A stretch of 52,015 bases of DNA, taken from NCBI GenBank assembly GCA_964492065.1, contig CAZBHH010000018.1, forward strand, positions 1 to 52,015, in the 5' to 3' direction. Source of the DNA: JADKAC01 sp964492065 (GTDB taxonomy: Bacteria; Bacteroidota; Bacteroidia; Chitinophagales; BACL12). Shown here piece after piece: positions 52,007-52,015 of this stretch (positions are counted from its first letter, which is position 1; every line of letters begins with the position of its first letter). The notes beneath the pieces are model-generated. The model made no database searches. It was not told the origin of the DNA and was given only the letters and a program-made list of their open reading frames with translations. The position numbers were made by a program, and so were the translations under genes.

Positions 52007-52015
52007 ATGGCAGTA
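52007..52015 (+). CDS. Possible first codons of the next gene (cut by the window end)
   Basis: An ATG at 52007 followed by GCA GTA begins a frame that runs off the window. It is divergent from the SDR gene, and a near -7 sequence, TACATTTA, lies at 51978-51985. Three codons are too few to identify it. Confidence 0.2.

Noticed and set aside
1..52015. CRISPR array, tRNA/rRNA genes, intact insertion sequence, prophage or defence island beyond hsdR
   Set aside because: No regular repeats, no tRNA T-loop pattern with a matching acceptor stem, no transposase or phage structural genes were seen on either strand.

Overview
The window looks like ordinary chromosome from a member of the Bacteroidota, probably a Chitinophagales- or Saprospiria-like lineage (rank below phylum is inference). 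Three things support this. Several secreted proteins end in type IX secretion (T9SS) sorting domains. At least nine genes are preceded by the phylum's -7 promoter element TAnnTTTG, and obvious Shine-Dalgarno sites are lacking. The ATP synthase operon is split (atpB-E-F-H-A-G without atpD/atpC). No tRNA, rRNA, CRISPR array, intact insertion sequence or prophage is visible.

Layout. 1-1073: the 3' end of a type I restriction hsdR gene, then a gene-free stretch holding a small inverted repeat and what looks like the decayed 3' end (domains V/VI) of a group II intron. 1074-12553: a GNAT/FemAB-like protein, hflX, glyA, a large secreted CotH-kinase/lamin-tail protein with a T9SS tail, a sugar nucleotidyltransferase, a nitronate monooxygenase-like flavoprotein, a secreted VWA protein and a TIGR01777 epimerase. 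12672-17382: a peptide ABC importer (lipoprotein plus two permeases with unusual insertions) without an ATPase gene. 17436-20621: a secreted unknown, a DUF6427 membrane protein and purQ with its own promoter. 21481-25869: a DUF6929-like lipoprotein, dsbD with a duplicated N-terminal domain, and a SnoaL-like lipoprotein. 26043-31120: the ATP synthase operon. 31208-37460: a VanX-type dipeptidase, a DUF5723 outer-membrane protein, a histidine kinase/response regulator pair, and a divergent double-PDZ T9SS protein whose promoter overlaps a perfect 16-bp palindrome. 37461-38154: a graveyard with two gene relics, then the rimP leader. 38155-42783: rimP-nusA-infB. 42844-52015: a small unknown, a long purF-type enzyme, a parvulin operon (PpiC protein, lipoprotein, SurA-like) leading to moxR, a SlyD-like FKBP, an SDR protein and the first codons of another gene.

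How the genes fit together. Envelope biogenesis and quality control dominate the accessory content: three consecutive chaperone/PPIase-type genes, DsbD, a SlyD-like PPIase, the two-component system with its PDZ neighbour, VanX and several lipoproteins. The housekeeping blocks (ATP synthase, rimP-nusA-infB, purine synthesis, glyA) are normal for the phylum.

The most interesting signals are regulatory or structural rather than a new defence locus. They are: an 11-bp perfect hairpin with a T-run between the rimP promoter and its start codon (candidate attenuator); a terminator-like hairpin between atpE and atpF; the palindrome on the PDZ-protein promoter; a lipoprotein gene whose signal peptide is in frame but has lost its start codon by an apparent 2-nt slip; and a frameshifted second copy of the T9SS tail of the PDZ protein. 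I found no convincing wholly new multi-gene system.
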